DNA of 64,000 nt from Marixanthomonas ophiurae (lineage in GTDB: Bacteria > Bacteroidota > Bacteroidia > Flavobacteriales > Flavobacteriaceae). This document shows, piece after piece, positions 61,794 through 64,000 of the stretch. Location: the NCBI RefSeq assembly GCF_003413745.1, contig NZ_QVID01000001.1, forward strand, positions 744,001-808,000, written 5' to 3'. The notes under the pieces were generated by a model that did no database searches, had not been told where the DNA came from, and saw only the letters and a list, made by a program, of their open reading frames with translations. Each line of letters begins with the position of its first letter. Positions within the stretch are counted from its first letter, which is position 1. The position numbers were made by a program, and so were the translations under genes.

Positions 61794-63479
61794 TTATTGG
61801 TCTAAAATTTGTTTTATTATTTTTTCGGTAATTAAATAAGTGGGTTTTACACCACTGGTACCCAATCCGCCAGAAGCTAATGTGCTTCCTGTTTCTAAAG
61901 GGTTGTCCGATGCGTAATACGCATATCTCACTTGTACTTTCGAGCTAATGCTTCCCCTTATTTTAGCTGCCGCCTGGATGGCTTTTTGATAATGTGCTCC
62001 TTCCATTTCTAGCCCTATTACATTCCAGGTAGATTCGTGGAAAAAGCGCAACACATCTCTGTTTTGAAGCGATGTTCCCAAAACTGTTATCATCGCTCCA
62101 GTACACACGTTTACATCTTCCTCTTTAAAATCTGATATATTCAGTTGGTTATCAAACGGATAATTATCTGCTGTCCCTTCAAATACGTGTGCCGAAGGAA
62201 TCATAATATCGCCTTTGCCTCCTTCTAAAATACCTGCTTTGCCCATAATGGAAACCGAAGCCACATTTAAAAAATGGGAGTTATTAGTGCTGTCTTCGAA
62301 AGGTTTCAACAACTCATCCATCGTTTCATAAGCTTGTTCACCAAAGGCATAGTCCATTACGATAATAACAGGTTTATCCTTTGTTTCAACTTCTTTAGCG
62401 TTATATAATAACTTCGGAAATTTATCCGAATCAAATACCTGTACATCAATGTTGGCACCACTGTCATCATCTATAAAGGTCATTCCATTCTTTAAGGCTG
62501 TTTTTGTTACTTTATCTCGCAATTTCCCGTTGGCTGGGTTACTTAAAGATTCAAAAAGTTGTAAAGGTTGCTTCTTTTTTGCTTCTGAAGTTAAAGCGGA
62601 GTTTGCATACAAGGTATTCATAACGCTGTGCATATTCGCACTTATAATGTGCAATGGCCTTTGCAACAGGTCATTATCTTCGAGAGCTTGCTTAATTTTT
62701 AAGGCCCATTTTTCTCCGTGAATATGGTGTCCCAACCGTTCCCGCAATACAGGACTGAAGGTAATAATACGTTTATTGTTATTAACCACCTCATCAAGCG
62801 CCAATTTTCCTAAGTAATAGATGATATTTAAAAAGCGATGTGGGTCTTCTTTTGTGGCAAATTGTGGATATACATCATTTACTTCTTCAAAAGTTCTACC
62901 CAAAAAGTTTGCGGTATGTGTTAGCGCAATTTCCTTTTCTTCTTTAGTTAATTCATCTTTTTTCTGAATAGCTTGTTCCAGTTTTTTCCAATCCCGAATC
63001 ACTTTCCCTTTTTCATCGATCATGATATGTTTCATAATCTTGTGCGATTCAACATAAAGAAAGGTAAGGTGCGTAAGTACATCGTAGATTTCTGATCGCC
63101 CTCGCGTTACTTCTATATTCATCTGCTCTTCATCAATACGGTAACAGTTTCTGCGCCTTTTTGAAGGGATAATGGTTTTAAAATGCGAGTTTTTATAGCC
63201 TTCGTCACTAGTCAAATTAATGAATCGACATTCTTCAATTCCTGTGGGAAGTCTATCTATTACGTATAACAGGCCTTGTAATTCTATTTTATCTTCGGAA
63301 ATAGAACCGTAAATTTCTGGACGGAGCGTTAACAATGATTCCCGCAACGTTTCACCAGAAACACCCATAGGCTTATAAAACCCTCGATTAAATAAGTGAC
63401 GCATTGTGATATACAATCGTTCTATAGCGCTAGTGCTTTCTTGGGCGCGAGTTCTATTATGTGGCTTCAATTTTCTCAT
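61794..63479 (-). CDS. DUF6909-like protein with a nucleoside-phosphorylase-like C-terminal half
   Basis: The 561-residue protein has an N-terminal alpha-helical half with no known motif and a C-terminal half (about residues 370-561) that resembles the PNP/UDP phosphorylase superfamily. That half shows MGKAGILEGGKGDIMIP, GAMITVLGTS, GLEMEGAHYQKAI (the superfamily's VEMEGA motif, which binds the ribose) and YASDNPLE. From memory it is the flavobacterial family DUF6909. The likely chemistry is cleavage of an N-glycosidic bond in a nucleoside or nucleotide, such as AMP; the substrate is unknown. A TATATTTG element lies at 63492-63485. Confidence 0.75.
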   Translation of the reverse strand: MRKLKPHNRTRAQESTSAIERLYITMRHLFNRGFYKPMGVSGETLRESLLTLRPEIYGSISEDKIELQGLLYVIDRLPTGIEECRFINLTSDEGYKNSHFKTIIPSKRRRNCYRIDEEQMNIEVTRGRSEIYDVLTHLTFLYVESHKIMKHIMIDEKGKVIRDWKKLEQAIQKKDELTKEEKEIALTHTANFLGRTFEEVNDVYPQFATKEDPHRFLNIIYYLGKLALDEVVNNNKRIITFSPVLRERLGHHIHGEKWALKIKQALEDNDLLQRPLHIISANMHSVMNTLYANSALTSEAKKKQPLQLFESLSNPANGKLRDKVTKTALKNGMTFIDDDSGANIDVQVFDSDKFPKLLYNAKEVETKDKPVIIVMDYAFGEQAYETMDELLKPFEDSTNNSHFLNVASVSIMGKAGILEGGKGDIMIPSAHVFEGTADNYPFDNQLNISDFKEEDVNVCTGAMITVLGTSLQNRDVLRFFHESTWNVIGLEMEGAHYQKAIQAAAKIRGSISSKVQVRYAYYASDNPLETGSTLASGGLGTSGVKPTYLITEKIIKQILDQ

Positions 63480-63484
63480 TGCTG

Positions 63485-63492
63485 CAAATATA
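63485..63492 (-). promoter_or_regulatory. Possible -7 element of the DUF6909 gene
   Basis: TATATTTG (63492-63485) on the minus strand fits TAnnTTTG but lies only 5 bp before the ATG at 63479 and has no TTG at the proper distance. The call is weak. Confidence 0.25.
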
Positions 63493-63500
63493 CATTAATT

Positions 63501-64000
63501 TCAATCTTGTAAAGAAATGAGTTGTTCCGCAATTTTTCGGTCATTAGAAAGCCTTGGTAATTTATTTTGACCCCCTAGTTTTCCTTGCGATTTCATATAC
63601 TTTGTAAAGCTACTTTTCTTTAGCGTCCTAATTTGTAAAGGCTGCAATATTTTTCCTTCAATTAAATCAAGATAATAGGAGTTTTGTTGTTGCATCGCTT
63701 TATCTATGGTGTTTTCAATTTGCTGAAGTGATTCAGGCTCACTTTCAAATTCAACAAACCATTCGTGATAGGGCAACCCATCTTTCGGGTTGGTTTGTGG
63801 AGCGACTGTAAATTCTGAAATGGAAAAACCATGTTGCTGTATCGCTTCTTGCATAGCTTGCTCTACTTCTTTCCCAATCACATGTTCACCAAATGCCGAA
63901 ATAAAGTGCTTAATTCTCCCTGAAACAATTACCCGATACGGTTTTGTAGAAGTAAACTGAATGGTATCGCCCACGTTATACGCCCATAAGCCCGCGTTGG
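63501..64000 (-). CDS. GH3 auxin-responsive promoter-family protein, 3' part
   Basis: The last 166 codons of a gene that continues past base 64000 are visible, opening NAGLWAYNVGDTIQF. The sequence GRIKHFISAFGEHVIGKEVEQAM is the adenylation-domain hinge of GH3-like adenylate-forming enzymes, and the C-terminal swinging domain ends with RTLKKSSFTKYMKSQGKLGGQNKLPRLSNDR. In plants GH3 enzymes join amino acids to acyl groups; the bacterial substrate is not known. It is 21 bp upstream of the DUF6909 gene, so the two may be co-transcribed. Confidence 0.9.
   Translation of the reverse strand, partial: NAGLWAYNVGDTIQFTSTKPYRVIVSGRIKHFISAFGEHVIGKEVEQAMQEAIQQHGFSISEFTVAPQTNPKDGLPYHEWFVEFESEPESLQQIENTIDKAMQQQNSYYLDLIEGKILQPLQIRTLKKSSFTKYMKSQGKLGGQNKLPRLSNDRKIAEQLISLQD

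Noticed and set aside
1-64000. tRNA, rRNA, insertion sequences, prophage or integrase genes
   Set aside because: I found no cloverleaf-like sequence, transposase or integrase motif, or terminal inverted repeats in the window.

Overview
The window looks like a chromosomal segment of a marine-type member of the Flavobacteriaceae (Bacteroidota). The evidence is low GC, AT-rich intergenic DNA, almost no Shine-Dalgarno sequences, promoter elements of the TTG-N17..23-TAnnTTTG type, a SprE/PorW-like gliding/type IX secretion lipoprotein, many families known mainly from flavobacteria (DUF6427, DUF6341, DUF6168, DUF6909, DUF4254), and an ATP synthase operon of Bacteroidota layout without atpD/atpC. 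I saw no tRNA, rRNA, CRISPR array or insertion sequence.

Region 1 (1-16112) is a haem-biosynthesis island. A minus-strand operon runs hemA-hemC-hemD-hemE-DUF6973-EI24-GNAT-hemF, the last gene cut by the window edge. It is divergent from an AraC-type regulator that has a Cys-Pro motif, followed by hemH, a MATE exporter and hemJ on the plus strand. hemB follows at 15123-16112. Only hemL is missing from the route glutamyl-tRNA to haem. Between hemJ and hemB lie an exonuclease, a serine hydrolase, an Ogt-type methyltransferase, a CNNM/CBS protein and two small hypotheticals.

Region 2 (16181-30796) has a Wzx-like flippase, a lipoprotein and a small outer-membrane barrel. The ATP synthase operon (atpZ-DUF6168-atpB-E-F-H-A-G) follows, with bactofilin and sprE upstream of it. 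A ferredoxin-type NAD(P)H reductase is divergent from sprE. A GT9 glycosyltransferase and a DUF4254 protein close the region.

Region 3 (31022-35133) holds a compact restriction-modification pair. A probable PD-(D/E)XK nuclease and a D12-class adenine methylase are joined to each other and to an upstream DUF6427 membrane gene by ATGA overlaps. A divergent DUF6341 gene and purD follow.

Region 4 (35196-61780) is a surface-polysaccharide locus. It begins with a CapK-like adenylate-forming enzyme and a GT4 on the plus strand. The long minus-strand run encodes the dTDP-rhamnose genes (rfbB/A/C/D), UDP-ManNAcA genes (wecB/wecC), UDP-glucose dehydrogenase, UDP-xylose synthase, the initiating glycosylphosphotransferase, WecG/TagA and GT4 transferases, four O-antigen polymerase/ligase-like proteins, acetylation and deacetylation enzymes, a flippase and a Wzz chain-length regulator. 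Its middle (about 44-55 kb) is visibly more AT-rich and carries recombination scars: a chimeric ORF joining the first codons of an asparagine-synthetase-like gene to the tail of a second flippase, a C-terminal relic of another asparagine-synthetase-like gene, and a frameshifted membrane gene. A MopE-like lipoprotein with three 144-bp repeats sits in the same stretch.

Region 5 (61794-64000) holds a DUF6909 protein with a nucleoside-phosphorylase-like C-terminal half and the 3' part of a GH3-family gene that runs off the window.

The most noteworthy points are the deletion-scarred flippase/asparagine-synthetase modules (50.4-54.1 kb), the translationally coupled restriction-modification pair, the possible haem-sensing AraC regulator, and the DUF6909 phosphorylase-like protein. 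I do not see an obviously new multi-gene system.
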